A DNA stretch of 64,000 bases from NCBI RefSeq assembly GCF_020497125.1, contig NC_059082.1, positions 62,450,948 through 62,514,947 of the forward strand, written 5' to 3'. Below the pieces are notes generated by a model, which made no database searches, was not told the DNA's origin, and saw only the letters and a program-made list of their open reading frames with translations. Below, piece by piece: positions 45,979 to 58,396 of the stretch. Position numbers and translations under genes: made by a program. Source of the DNA: Mauremys mutica (lineage: Eukaryota > Chordata > Testudines > Geoemydidae). The first letter of the stretch is position 1; each line of letters opens with the position of its first letter.

Positions 45979-47859
45979 ATATGGGAAAGCCAGTGAGAGT
46001 TGGGCAGCTAAACCCCACAGTGCACACTTTGGTTTGGAAAGACAAGCACACTAAAATATAGGAGGAAAGGTGTAAGCTGTTGAGGAAATGGGATGGAAGA
46101 GATGACTTGTTTTCCTCCATCTCAATGAGTGACTATGCAGACCTATTCAAACACCATAGGAGGAAGTGAAATCAGAGATATTTTCCCTCCCCTTTCCCAC
46201 CATTTAAAAAAAATGCTGTTTAAAATGATAAGGTGATGAAAAAGAATCTACAAGAGCCAGGGGCAGGAAGCGGATCTTTCACCTTCTATCATTGAAGGAT
46301 GAGGCAGGTGAACCGAACACTATTGAGCCTCTTTTCCTACCAAACCAGACACATTTTGAACTATCCAGGAGCAGGAGACTGCTGACAGAATAGGCACACT
46401 GCTCAACTGGCAACCTTGCAATGACAATAAGCAGCCTTGCAATGACAATTCCTCTTGCAATCTTACTTATCTTCATGTACTTTTCTTCCAATAGGGTCTC
46501 TTTGGTGATGTGTTGTAAATAGGTTTCCATTTTGATTTTAGTAACATATGTGGATAGCTGAAGTACTTCTCTATGTAGTGGAAACTTGGTCTTTTATTTG
46601 TCTGCTAATATTTGACAATGCATTAGGAATCAATACTCAGGAGGGTGTAATTTGGGATGGGATTGCTATCCACAGAATCTGCACACTAGTCAAATCTGAA
46701 TCTTGCAGCACCACAGCATGATTTATTTCTGACCCATCCATTTCCAGATGCAGTGTATGGAGTTAAATGGAAATGGGCCTAGTGCTCAGAAAACACAATG
46801 GCAGTACCTCAGAAACAAACAAACCAACAAAAAAATGGGTAGCAAGTCTCAAGAAAAATAACCACAAAGAATTAAAAGGAGTTTAAAATAGTCATTGATG
46901 GCTTCACTCAAATATTGTCCATCAAACTTTGCATCAGTCACATTTCAACTTGAAGACAGCTACAGAGGGATTCCAGAAGATTTAGCTCCATAAATGGGAT
47001 CCTTGAACTGAAAAAAACCCTATACCCTTCCTAATTCAGATGGAATCCTGAACTGAAGATCAAGGACAATTTGGCTGACACAAATTCCCTTTGAAGGATG
47101 CAGGGTAAGATATGATTTTTATACACCTCAATTCTAGATATACAAGTAGATTTGACTATGGACACAGTAGTCAGCTAAATAGTGGGATGTAAAAATATTG
47201 TCCATCAGAGGATATTCTCTTATAAGGCTTCAAGGCTTTTGTTAATGTAAAGACAGCATGAAATTTATCATAGGAACAGACTTGATGGCTGTTACTTGGT
47301 CATTCTTAAGTGACAGATATGGTCACTTCTATATCTCAGCTGATTTGACAAAGGGAGGAAAACATCTGTTTGCTACGTGATGTAATTAAACCAAAGCAAC
47401 ACTGGTTCACTATAAAACAAAGGACAGCTTTATCTTCAGGTTAGTCCACTCTAGGTACAACTAAGCAGCCCTTAGCATATAAAAGATATTACAGTTAAAT
47501 AACATGAAAGGAACATTGAAAGCTGTAAAGCGGTGCTGCAAAGAGTTGCAAGATGAACTCATTACAAGTTGAAGTGCTGAATTTTCTGGGTGGCTGGCTT
47601 TATAATGCTCTCTCTCTCCTTGCTCTCAGTGTTCCCTGATTGGTACCCAGAGTAGTGCCTTTGGCCAGACAGAGAACCAGGTCATGGATCTTGAGAATAA
47701 GATTCACACTGTATAAGATCAAAGGACTTTGTCCCAGATTTATCAGGGAGTTGGAAATGGGCTACGAAGGTATTGCATTTCTAGGTCACTGGTCTGAATT
47801 GAGCCCGTCATTAGTGATGAAGGTGATAACGTTTGACGGCATATGTGAAAGAAGCTAGT
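45979..47859. other. No gene seen
   Basis: Unassigned. A 15-bp direct duplication, CCTTGCAATGACAAT, lies at about 46414-46450. Confidence 0.4.
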
Positions 47860-47975
47860 GTTGTTATATGTATGGCCGAAGCACCTAGGAACCCCAGTCA
47901 TGAAGCAGGACCCCATTGTGCCAGGTGCTGTACAAATCGGACAAAAAGATGGTCCTTGTCCCAAATTGCTTAATC
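47860..47975 (-). repeat. Ancient SINE/LINE tail
   Basis: AAGCACCTAGGAACCCCAGT, GGACCCCATTGTGCCAGGTG, CTGTACAAATCGGACAAAAA and GATGGTCCTTGTCCCAAATT: same tail family as 14160 and 42560. Confidence 0.65.
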
Positions 47976-48264
47976 TCATTCCATTTCATAGGGCCCAATT
48001 CTGCAATATGGTAACCATCCTCCACTCCCATGGACATCAGCATCTTGTAGGACTGACTCCCTGACTGTCCTCAAAATATAAATGGCCAATCTGCACCTTA
48101 TTAGTAAACAGGTAGGAGATTTTTCAGACAAATAGCATGAGAAGCTGAGCCACCCATCACATTTCACATCTAATTTGCACATGTAATTAAAACTCTATTC
48201 ACAAACAGGGTAGTTGAATATACAAATGGGCAGATAGAAAAATAGGCAAACAGTGTATATGTGC
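47976..48264. other. Unassigned spacer
   Basis: Nothing recognised. Confidence 0.3.
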
Positions 48265-48500
48265 ATGAGGTAAAGGCACTAGCCTGGGCCTTGGGAGACC
48301 TTGGCTTGAGGCCCTGCTCTTCCACAGGCTTCCTGTGTGACATTAGGCAAGTTATAGTCTTTCTGTGCCTCGATTCCTCATCTGTACCATGAGGATGACA
48401 GCACTACCCTACCTCATGTGGCTGTTATGAGGATAAATACATTCAGGATTGTGAGGTGCTCAGATGCTATGGTAACAGGGCCATATAAGTACCTAAAATA
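48265..48500 (+). repeat. MIR-family SINE
   Basis: The clearest MIR in the window. Head: AAAGGCACTAGCCTGGGCCT and a box-B-like GGCTTGAGGCCC. Core: GTGTGACATTAGGCAAGTTA, TTTCTGTGCCTCGATTCCTC and ATCTGTACCATGAGGATGAC. Tail: GGCTGTTATGAGGATAAATA and GTGAGGTGCTCAGATGC. Confidence 0.8.
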
Positions 48501-48749
48501 GACAGTTAGATTAATTGTGCATGCAGTTTTGAATACAGCCCTTGGCTTCTGACTTTGAAAATCTGCACTTCAGTTAGTGTTAAGCTTTATAGCCCAAATG
48601 TTGTTTTGTTTCCCAATTACACGAAGGTAAACATGGAGTACCTGCAGCCACGCTTCCTTTTGTTCCCTGAATGCTCTTCCTACAGCAGCTACAGCCAATT
48701 CTCTCCCAGATAACCTTGAACTGCCTATTAATATAAAAGGAATAAAATA
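48501..48749. other. Unassigned spacer
   Basis: Nothing recognised. Confidence 0.3.
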
Positions 48750-49830
48750 GTCATTAAAGATATGACACCTCAAACGACTCCAAGTCCAGATGGTTTCCAA
48801 GCTGAATTTTACAGAGCTTCTACAGATTCTTTAGCCCTTAAATTGCAAATCCAATATGATGTGCTGGAATATATTAAACCTCCACAGCCTTCTTTTATGG
48901 AGACTGATAGTCTTATTACGGAAAAAAAACCAGGCAAGGATGCAGAGTATGATAGCAATTTAAGGCTAATTTCCCTAATTAATATAGGTCCTAATTTCTG
49001 TCAAAGATATTGGGAAAAGTTATCCAACACAAAGTATCCCAGAGTCAAGGAGGACTTTCAACCATTTGGTATGAATGATGCCAGGATTTTCTGCAACATT
49101 CTTCTTTTGCAAACAAGCAACAGACTACAGTGGAAGCATGCTCTTTAGATGTTAAGAAAGCATTTGAGAAAGTGAACTAGACTTTCCATGTCCCTTACTA
49201 AAATGGTTTGAATTTGATGCTAAATTTTACATCTAATATCATTATAGCACAAGAATCCATCATCAAGAGTTAATTAATGGCACAACCATCCTTTCCTCAA
49301 CTAGACAATGGCAACTCTCTCCCCACGCTCTTTTGTACTGGTGGATCTTTGTCCACTGCTATTCAGTATGATCCAGCTAATAAGGTTTTTCACTTTTATT
49401 GCAGAACCCTTCAAGTTAAGGGTCCATTCCTCGGTGTACACTCCATTCTTACTGAAGTCAATGGGAGATGAAGGAGCCCGGTACCTCCCAATGGGTATAT
49501 CATATGAAGTTTGTGCGAGTCTTTCCATTGACCATGGATGAGGTCCCAAGTCAGCATTACGTGCAGATGATTTATTCCTGTTTCCCTCAGGCCCAGACAT
49601 GAATTTCAAGACCTTCTCTTTCTTTCAATCTCTCTCATATTACAGGCTAGCCAATCAACTAGGACAAATCAGAAATTGCCTCTTAATAAATGTTAACATG
49701 CACATTGTACACCGATTTTCACAGGCTATCTAGCACAAGAACTCAAATATATGTGAATACATTTTATTCCCGATCTCAATGGCACCCTACAGTGTGATCA
49801 ATATTCCAGTATTACCTGATATGGTAGAAG
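48750..49830 (+). mobile_element. L1/Tx1-clade LINE reverse transcriptase relic
   Basis: The open part at 48762-49148 reads through L1-type RT blocks: SPDGFQAEFYR (PGPDGF.AEFY), KKPGKDAEYDSNLRLISLIN (KpGKDp..SYRPISLLN), then DVKKAFEKVN after a stop (LDAEKAFD). Further pieces lie at about 49300-49350 (weak match to RQGCPLSPLLF) and 49561-49580 (ADDLFLF, the catalytic ADD box, with the usual Y or F replaced by R). Frames shift between blocks. About 100 bp between the RQGC and ADD blocks looks foreign. The 5' and 3' ends are missing. Non-functional. Confidence 0.7.
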
Positions 49831-50504
49831 CCACTTCCTAATGAGCCACACTAAACCGCACCTGCTGAGGTTTTCTGGATATTATAAATATTGTGTAAGT
49901 TTCTCATCTTATCTATTCTCTCTGGCTCTGTGAAATAATCTCTTTTACATTATAAGATATAGAATAATCTGCCTCAGGAAACAAAATGATGGTTAGCTGA
50001 AACAGGCAAGGAATATCATTTTATATGCATCCCATTGACATTAATATGTCCTTATTAAATTTCATATCAGTTAGTATATTGGAACAAATCACCAAGAAGA
50101 TTAGTAGTACAATAAACAGTGCTTAAGTTTTCTAAACAGCTGTTTAAAATATGGTACAGAACAGGAAAGACTCTTTTCAGCTACATTTCATTCAGTGGAT
50201 GCATTGCATTGTTGTGATGTGCATATTTAAGTGGATTTGTGCTTCTAAAAATTAACAAATGGTTAACAGCTGGATTCAGGTGAATATTTAAATTTTAAAA
50301 AACCATGAAGTCATTGAATTTTTCCTATTTTGTGTACAGTATGTAACAACTACAAATATATATAAACATGTACCAACTCCTTTTTTCTGCGTATTATAAA
50401 GGTTCAGTTTTATGTATGTGCACACACACATGGAGTATGCTACACAAAATGTTTCTCTTCTTCTTTTGTTTCTCTTTTGCAAACCAGTAAAGCGTCTCTT
50501 TTTT
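49831..50504. other. No gene seen
   Basis: AT-rich; possibly worn L1 sequence at the left edge. Confidence 0.35.
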
Positions 50505-51436
50505 TTTCATAGATTCATAGACTCTAGGACTGGAAGGGACCTCGAGAGGTCATTGAGTCCAGTCCCCTGCCCTCATGGCAGGACCAAATACTGTCTAGAC
50601 CATCCCTGATAGACATTTATCTAACCTATTCTTAAATATCTCCAGAGATGGAGATTCCACAACCTCTCTAGGCAATTTATTCCAGTGTTTAACCACCCTA
50701 AAAAGTTAGGAACTTTTTCCTGATGTCCAACCTAAATCTCCCTTGCTGCAGGTTAAGCCCATTGCTTCTTGTTCTATCATTAGAGGCTAAAGTGAACAAG
50801 TTTTCTCCCTCCTCCTGATGACACCCTTTTAGATACCTGAAAACTGCTATCATGTCCCCTCTCAGTCTTCTCTTTTCCAAACTAAACAAACCCAATTCTT
50901 TCAGCCTTCCTTCGTAGGTCATGTTCTCAAGACCTTTAATCATTCTTGTTGCTCTGGTTAGGCCAGAACTGGACACAAAACTCCAGTTGAGGCCTAAGCA
51001 GCGCAGAGTAGAGTGGAAGAATGACTTCTTGTGTCTTGCTCACAACACACCTGTTATTGCATCCCAGAATCACGTTTGCTTTTTTTGCAACAGCATCACA
51101 CTGTTGACTCATATTTAGCTTGTGGTCCACCATAACCCCTAGATCCCTTTCTGCCGTACTCCTTCCTAGACAGTCTCTTCCCATTCTGTATGTGTGAAAC
51201 TGATTGTTCCTTCCTAAGTGAAGCACTTTGCATTTGTCTTTATTAAACTTCATTTGGTTTACCTCAGACCATTTCTCCAATTTGTCCAGATCATTTTGAA
51301 TTATGACCCTGTCCTCCAAAGCAGTTGCAATCCCTCCCAGTTTGGTATCATCTGAAAACTTAATAAGTGTACTTGCTATGCCAACATCTAAGTCGTTGAT
51401 GAAGATATTAAACAGAGCCGGTCCCAAAACAGGAAG
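50505..51436 (-). mobile_element. CR1 LINE, 5'-truncated 3' end
   Basis: The best-preserved retroelement here. On the minus strand it enters within the reverse transcriptase, continues through the C-terminal region and the short 3' UTR, and ends in the CR1-type repeat (TCTATGAATCTATGA at 50520-50508 approx.). CR1 elements spread by target-primed reverse transcription and are usually 5'-truncated like this one. The 3' UTR has the landmark GGACTGGAAGGGACC in antisense form at about 50520-50545. Confidence 0.93.
50698..51427 (-). pseudogene. CR1 reverse transcriptase C-terminal part, frameshifted
   Basis: Two frames. The first (51427-50936) starts GPALFNIFINDLD and carries the catalytic box as FSDD (residues 24-27; FADD is usual), then NQMKFNKDKCKVLHLG and ERDLGVMVDHKLNMS, ending near [13 protein letters not shown]. 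The second (50976-50698) continues with [41 protein letters not shown] and [14 protein letters not shown]. The frame changes at about 50936-50976. A short piece normally between the two is missing. Everything upstream of the RT palm is lost, so it cannot work. Confidence 0.9.
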
Positions 51437-52924
51437 TGTTTAATTCATTAACAGTTTTTCTAACATTCTTTTGTGGCATCATATTTATACTGCAAAGAGG
51501 TAGAATGAATTTCTTCCTTTTAAAAAAAAATGTTTTTAAAGTCAACTCTATTTAAAATAAGTACATGGGATGCTGATTAATCAATTCATTTGATCTTAAT
51601 AGCTTTTTGGGGTATTGTTATCACTATTAGTTTCATGCTGTAAAAAAAATACCCTGCCATTACCTGTAGCAAAGAAAGCAAGCAAAAAGATCAATAAGAA
51701 ATACAGTGTTATTCCTTAGTACACAGGCTGATTAGTGTAATGCCTCAATACTCTCTTTTTTATCAGGTATCCTTGCCCACTCATACATTTTATTACTGCA
51801 GAAAATCACTTGCATTATTTGATCTGTGATTTTTTTGGGGGGTGAGGGAGGGATAACAAAGAAACAAATGTATATTCTGAGACCTGTGATATGCAATAAT
51901 TATGATACCTCTGCTTAAAATGGCCTCTCTTACCAATTACTTTGAATGTTAATACCTACTGTTTGCACTCTGTTGGCGTAGCAGAGAGCTCAAGGCTCCA
52001 TCTTATATAAGAGTTGTTAGCTCAACAGAGTTGAGCAGTTTTCCCTTTCACAGTCCTTTCATCAGCAGAAGTCTGTACTCACTAATCAGCCAGTCCGTCA
52101 ACCTGACACAGCTCAATCAGATCTTGCTATAAGAAAGAGACTCCATAAGAATATTTACAAGGCAGATCCCTTTTTTTAAAGGTCTAATACGGGTTTCAGC
52201 TGTGGCTTCTACTTGCAGCCACAGGAAGGTATTTGATATAAAGAAATTTTACTATTTTGTGACCATTAGCATTTCACATGTAAGTTTTTAAAAGCAGAAC
52301 ATCTGTCAGTGTTGCACCAGGATTTATGTTGCCATAGGCATCCCCGACCTTGTGACCCATGATGTTTTCTCCCAGCAGATTTCTACATCAGCCATGAGTT
52401 CAGAGCTATGTCTATCCATCCATCTTCATGGCATCTGCTCACTGGCCCAAGGGAGAGGTGATTTTTATGATTGTTTGATTGATGTTGCAATGTTCGGGAG
52501 GATATAACGTGTTTGAAGCTAAGTATACATGCCATAAGGATTATTTTTCAGTCCCTTGCTCCCAGATTGGAAGGGGATGGGAGTGCTGTGGAGACAGCTC
52601 ACAAGACAGCAGCTCCTGGATGAGGACAGAAGTAGCTTGGTTCTGTGACAAGCTAACCTCAACGGTGGCTGATTCAAATAGTACTGATGGGGTCTGGAAG
52701 GGATCCCCATCTACCCAATCTTCAGCTGAAGCCAGGGTCACTGAGACATAGAGGAGTGGTAGGGTGGGAAAGTGAAAATGGAAAGATTGCCAGTGTGCTC
52801 ACAACCTCTCAAAATATTTCACATTCCCTGCATGAATAATCAAGTAAAAAGCTGCAGAGAATATTGAAGCGATGCCAGAAATATGAGTATCGTAGGCCTC
52901 AGGTTTGAAGCACTTAACTTGAAG
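51437..52924. other. No gene seen
   Basis: Unassigned. A 90-codon frame at 52479-52751 is unremarkable. Confidence 0.4.
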
Positions 52925-53000
52925 AATCCTGGCTCCATTGAAATCAATGGCAAAACTCCCATTGGCTTTAGTGGGATCTGGGTTTCCCCCCTAAACTTCC
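52925..53000. repeat. Foldback repeat with CATTGAAATCAATGG core
   Basis: GGCTCCATTGAAATCAATGG, then CAAAACTCCCATTGGCTTTA and GTGGGATCTGGGTTT: inverted core words as at 21340-21375. Confidence 0.55.
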
Positions 53001-53579
53001 CTGGAATCACAGGTTCAAATCCTGGAATTATCCCTTCAGCTTTTATCCTTCCCAGGCAGGTACAGAGGAGTACCATGGACTTTCCTGTGGCCATCTATTA
53101 ACTGATAAATTTGAAATCAGAGATCTGGTCTGCTCTGAAAGGACGTTGGCAATCCTGTGGTGCTTTTTGTAAGGGTAGAGGTTTGCCCTGGTGTTAAACC
53201 TCCCTTTGCAACAACCTCCCTGTTATGCAACAATCTGCCATATTTACCACATACACAGACTGTACATCATCTTCAGGAATACGCCCTCCAGTTAAGTTAT
53301 AAGTGAGGCAAGACAAGGTCAAAACAAGGAAGAGCAAACTTGGCAACATCCCTGAAAATAAAACCCCTGTACTTGATCCACAGAAAATAAAAGAATAAGG
53401 AAATCTGAATGAGATGATTCTCAGATAAAACCAGATAAATATGAGTTGAATTAAACATCCACAATACATTAAGCCAAAACAATATTTTAATATTATAAAC
53501 TTGGCTAGAGTTACAATTACAAAGATTAGACTGCAGGTTCCTCTCTGGTACACATTCAATATAAGACTTTATGTTTGGC
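53001..53579. other. No gene seen
   Basis: Unassigned. The 121-codon minus frame 53194-53559 is hydrophobic but has no known domain. Confidence 0.4.
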
Positions 53580-53763
53580 TCTTATTTAATTTCAAGAACT
53601 CAGAGCGCTTTGCAAAGGAGAGAAGTATCACCTTACACAGAGGCACAGAGAAAGGTGAAGTGACATTAAGCCCAAGGTCACAAAGCAGGTCTGTGACAGA
53701 GCCAGAAAAAGAATCCAAGAGTCATGTTTTAATGTCTTATCAACTGGGCCATGCTGCCTCCCA
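53580..53763 (-). repeat. MIR-type SINE
   Basis: Antisense MIR core: CAGAGCGCTTTGCAAAGGAG, CACAGAGGCACAGAGAAAGG, TGAAGTGACATTAAGCCCAA, GGTCACAAAGCAGGTCTGTG and ACAGAGCCAGAAAAAGAATC, ending in GGGCCATGCTGCCTCCC. Confidence 0.75.
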
Positions 53764-55559
53764 TTAAGTTTCAAGAGCCAAAGTGGTTTCAAGTGGACTG
53801 TAAGTAGGTTCTGCATGAATACAGTTAGCAAGCTGGCCAGACTCAAAAGAGAGGTTGACTTTTCCCACTGAACTTGTGAGGGCGGGGCGGGGAAGGGGAG
53901 AGAAAGTTTGGTATTTAAAATCATGGAATTCATGCTTATAAGAAAGATGTGACTGCCTCAGGCTTGCCACAGTTGGGAAAAAAAAGGATCTGTTTGTCAC
54001 AAAATACCATAGTATGCCCCTTTATTAGTGGAAACGTTAAAGTTCTGGCTCTAGAAGACAAAGATAACAGATATAAACAGGATTCCCCTCATGATCTGAC
54101 CTCCATCCAGTGCTTGAGAAATCTAATCATCAGATACCAAATATGGTTTTGCATTACTTGCATGTGGAAAAATGCACACACATATACAGACAAAATATAC
54201 AAATCCTGATGCCAAAAATCCAAAACTTTTATACAATGCTTTAAAAAAATTAAACTCGGGGTCTTCACCACATTTAGGAATTTTCAGGCTGTTACATTCA
54301 TTGGGCCTGACTTTCTGCGCTGCTGAGGGTCTCTTCTGTACAGATTTCCTCCCTCCCACTTTCTGGTGTGGGGTGAGTTGGCCCTGTGGCATCATCCTCC
54401 CACTCCTGTCTGGACATTGCAGATTCCTGCTTAGGGGTCAAGGATCTATAGCTGAGGAGGGTACATGCGTAGCTTCCCTGGCAATGGAGATTTAATGCAC
54501 CTGGGAGATGTCTGAACTTTTCAGTGACCCCTCCACAGCAGGGAAACTCCCGCTAAAGGAACCAGTGGTAGTAGCAGGATGGAGAAGCCCAGCAACGTGG
54601 TTCCAATGGAACTACATTGGCTGACAAACAGCTGAGGTGTGAGAGTCCCGAAGCTGGCACTGAGGAACCCAGCTTTTCTGGTTTCTTTGGGATAAACCAA
54701 TGGATTCTGCAGAATCCATTAGTTTTGGAGTGGACCTCCTGGCCTTTCTGTGGTGTATGGGGGAAGACAAACAACATTCGCTGATGAAACTATTACAAAA
54801 AATCCTCTGTTTGGGAAACCTTGGGTATTTCTATAGGAGAGGGTATCCTAGCCATTCCATTTTCAAAATCGTCTTTTGTCCTTAGCCGGCAGTTATTGCA
54901 CACAATTATATGAATCACCATCAGTGATGATTTTACTTTTGTGTCTTTCTGTGCTCAAACAGATTCCACCACTTGTCTTCCCTATTATTTCAATATATGA
55001 TTCTAATTCTTTGAAAGACCCCAGTTCTCCACTTGTGACAATGCCTCTCTCATCTTACTGATGCAATATAAGCATCGCTATTGACTTTCATTATCAATAG
55101 TACCCCAACTTGTCTGCTCCTACCATTGAGAATAAATGTAATATTAGTAGTACTGTAGATCCCAAGGACTCCATCTAACTGCACAGACCCATGATTCTGC
55201 AGTTAGCTTATGATTGCAGTAACTAAAACAACAAGACCACTTCATTGTGGGGGATTTCTGGAAGACTAGTGACCCATTATCATCTAAGACTCATTATGAC
55301 TCTTCCTAATGGGTCATGAATTGCCTGGAAAGTCACTGCAGTTTGACCATTATTATATAAATATCTTCTCAGTCTCATGGTGGGAGTATCTCCTCATGAA
55401 CTCATTTCTGGTTTTTAATATAACCCAACATGTAAAATTATAGGAATTTAAGATATTAGAAAAAAATAGATCTAGCCAATGAAATATGTTAGATTCTAGT
55501 TCCTCTGTCTTTTATGCAAGTTCTTAAGTTCTTAATATCTGTAAATACAATCCTCTAAT
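53764..55559. other. No gene seen
   Basis: Unassigned. GGGCGGGGCGGGGAAGGGGA at about 53881-53900 is a short G-rich tract. Confidence 0.4.
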
Positions 55560-56060
55560 ATCATCAGTAAATTGTCCTGAGGAACAGACAAAGTACATCT
55601 TGAGTGCCAGGTTTTAATAATCCTGGAGCCACCCCAGGCTACATCTTTAACTGAAAATTCCAGCTGCTTCACAGACACTAGCCAACAGCTTTATCCATGT
55701 CTTGTCCCTAATTCATCAAATTATCTCTATTTATATTATTGTCATTGAATCGCCTTTTAGAAACATGGTCGTTGATGGAATTTGTCACCTTGAGCAACAG
55801 CTGACTTCAGCTACCATGGCAGCTCAGAGGCAAAGAGACAACCCTTCAGATAGCGAGAACCCAAGTCAGATAGGGCTTTACAAACCAAACACACACTGAA
55901 TTGCAACAAGAAGTCAATAGTAAGTCACTGGAGAAGGCAAAGGATGGGTTTAATATCCTTGTGGCTAACACAGAACAAGCTATAGTGTCCTAATGTGACC
56001 TTGTGTAGAAAGCATTGCACTAATCCAATCCAGTAGTTAAAAACGCAGGATCTCCAATTA
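55560..56060. mobile_element. Possible ancient LINE 3' relic
   Basis: AGATAGGGCTTTACAAACCA, TGAATTGCAACAAGAAGTCA and AAAGCATTGCACTAATCCAA follow the order of a widespread reptile LINE (CR1/L3 or Rex1-like: 'gataggctttaaaa ... tgaattgcacccggaag ... gcattgcagtaatccag'). The divergence is high, so this is tentative. Confidence 0.3.
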
Positions 56061-56107
56061 TTTAGATATTTATATGCATTGTATCACTGTGGTACCATAA
56101 ATTTGTT

Positions 56108-56200
56108 ATGCTGAAATAAATTTGTTAGTCTCTAAGGTGCCACAAGTACTCCTGTTCTTTTTGCGGATACAGACTAACACAGCTACCACTCTGAAACCTG
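56108..56200 (+). mobile_element. Hammerhead-type dispersed repeat, 5'-truncated
   Basis: ATGCTGAAATAAATTTGTTA, GTCTCTAAGGTGCCACAAGT, ACTCCTGTTCTTTTTGCGGA and TACAGACTAACACAGCTACC: same family as 43981-44083. It starts just after the GAAA box would end, so the ribozyme-like core is absent. Confidence 0.75.
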
Positions 56201-56251
56201 TGGTAACTGAGAACCTCATAGATATAAATAAATTTATCGTCCCAAATGAAG

Positions 56252-56658
56252 TTGGGAAGCACAGGCGCCAGCTTCCAACTTTTCCTGGGGGTGCTCAACC
56301 CCCACTCAGCCCCACTCCACCCCTTTCCCCAACCCCCCACCCCTGCCCCACTTCTTCCCACCCCGCTCCACCCCCTTCTCATCTTTTCCTTGTCCCTTCA
56401 CACGCAATTCCTCCCCTTCCCCGCTCCTCCCTCTTGCCCCCCAACGCCTCCTGGATGCCGCAGAACAGCTGATCTGCAGTGTGTGGGAGGTTCGTGGGGG
56501 GGGGGAGGAGTTGACCAACAGGGCCACCAGTGGGGGGGAGGCATTGGCAGGGGGGAGGAGGGAAGCTTGGTTACCAGAGGGTGCTAAGCACCTGCTAATT
56601 TTTTCCGTGGGTGCTCCATCGCTGGAGCACCCATAGAGTCAGCACCTATGTTGGGAAG
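56252..56658. mobile_element. hAT-type miniature element with perfect 8-bp TSD
   Basis: The element 56260-56650 (391 bp) has ends CACAGGCGCCAGCTTCC and, on the other strand, CATAGGTGCTGACTC. TTGGGAAG lies directly outside at 56252-56259 and 56651-56658. A hairpin GTGGGTGCTCC / GGAGCACCCAT lies near the right end. The left half is C-rich and the right half G-rich, producing accidental frames of about 113-116 codons. No transposase. Confidence 0.92.
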
Positions 56659-56659
56659 T

Positions 56660-56790
56660 ATTATTACCTCCATGTTATGAATGGAGGCAAAAAAGATATT
56701 GCTTGACTTTTCCAAGATCAGACAGGTGGTCTGTGGCAGGAATCATACCTAGGTCTGAGTTTTACTTCAGCACCCTAATCATAAGCCCAT
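56660..56790 (-). repeat. MIR-type SINE, probable
   Basis: TATTATTACCTCCATGTTAT, GCTTGACTTTTCCAAGATCA, GACAGGTGGTCTGTGGCAGG and AATCATACCTAGGTCTGAG follow the antisense MIR core. The hAT element at 56260 landed at its tail. Confidence 0.55.
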
Positions 56791-58396
56791 CCTTCCTCCC
56801 TACAAGCTCAAGAACTGCAATTACGAGCCCTGTAAAATAGACCTCAAAGCCACACTCCCTGCAGTTAAATAAAGAAAATGAGCTTATTGTGCAATGTGCT
56901 TAATTGTAGTAATCAACTTTCTATTTAATAAAATTGAGGAACAAAACTGGACACAATTTTTTTAAAAAGTAAATAAAAACAACTTCTGGCTGTCAGTCAG
57001 AAAAAGCAGACATCAGAGAAGAAAAACAGACATAAGGCAGGTCCGAGTATAAACCTGCCCTTTAACAATTGGATGTAAAGCTCTCTCCTTTCTCAAAGGC
57101 TTTCTTCCTTCCAAGTAGCTGTTCATTCGGTTTCCTGTACTACCTCTTAGAGCCTTCACTCCCTGCCTCATTATTCAGTTCTGTATGAGGTCTAAACAGA
57201 TAGTTAAGCCTGTGTTTGCTGGAAACCAAAAAGGCTTCTGGATCATGTCAGTCATTTTACATATTCTGCTCAGTCGTAGCCCCCTGTGTTTAGTCAAACC
57301 TGGAGCTCAAAAATAGTTCCAATTTTAAAGGCTGCCGCTTGTGAGCTCCTGCTGTCACTGTTGTTTGACACATCATCTTCTTGAACAAGAGAGCCTTGTA
57401 ATGTAATTGAGTAGTGACCTATCTGTGGGTACTTCATGACACACCAGAGAAAAATACAGTAGCACTTATGAAAAAGGGCAGGTGGAGTGTGAGCGCCACA
57501 TGAAAGATCTCAGAGCAAGTCAGTTTCACAATGAAAACAAGTGTGCTCAAAGTAAATGTGAATCAAGGTTTACAAATGAGCAAACATGGGCCCCAAACAC
57601 TTAAGTATGTGCAAACCTCTCCTCACGTGAGTGGTCCTATGCATGTGCTTAAGAGTTTGCAGGATTGGATCCTCTGTATTTGTGTGTGGAACAGAAGCTG
57701 TAGGGGGTGGAGTAGTTCCATATATGCAGCATTTTTCTCAACTCTTCAGAATCCTCACCATGGGGTTCCCCCTCTAGAGGTTCAGGTGGCAAGGATAGGA
57801 GGCCTCTCTGGACTCCTCCGGAATTCCCCTTCTCCCCCTGCTAACCTCACAAGGTAACAGTGCAAGTTACAGACCTACGCTATCTTGACATGTCCTGTCT
57901 TCATCTCTATGCTGGGGAGCCCTCCATTCACCTACTGTAGAGGTCCATATGTCTATCCGTGCACATGTGCTCATCACTATGGTATTGTAACACCCTGTTC
58001 CATGTTTAGTTTTTAGTAGGGACATTACCGATTAAAGCTGGAGAAAATGGGCTTCCAGTGGCGCCTGTAACTGAAGTACGAGTTAAAGCTGACTTTTGCA
58101 GGCTTAATTTTTGCTGATTATTTTCAAGGGAAGGGACTAAGACAGAGTGGGAAAATATGAATAACGTGTCTCTGTATTTCTCAGATTTTTCTTATGCATC
58201 TTCCCCTTTACTCTTCTCGTTGATGTAACACCCCGGCTCTGAAAAGCTGTTTTCCAAACTAGAAAATATACTATAGAGGTATAAGTAAGTCAAAGTTGAG
58301 TTACACAGTATTTTATGAATGCATGCCATGAAAATGAAGGCAGAGTTGACCCCAAAATGTCTGCTCCCATATTAGGCCTGCCAGTGCCAGTCTTAA
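56791..58396. other. No gene seen
   Basis: Unassigned. The 108-codon frame at 57531-57857 has no known domain. Confidence 0.4.

Noticed and set aside
50921..51118. Plus-strand open frame opposite the CR1 coding region
   Set aside because: It is a shadow of the CR1 reverse transcriptase on the other strand.
56122..56587. Proline-rich open frames
   Set aside because: They lie in the C-rich half of a hAT miniature element.
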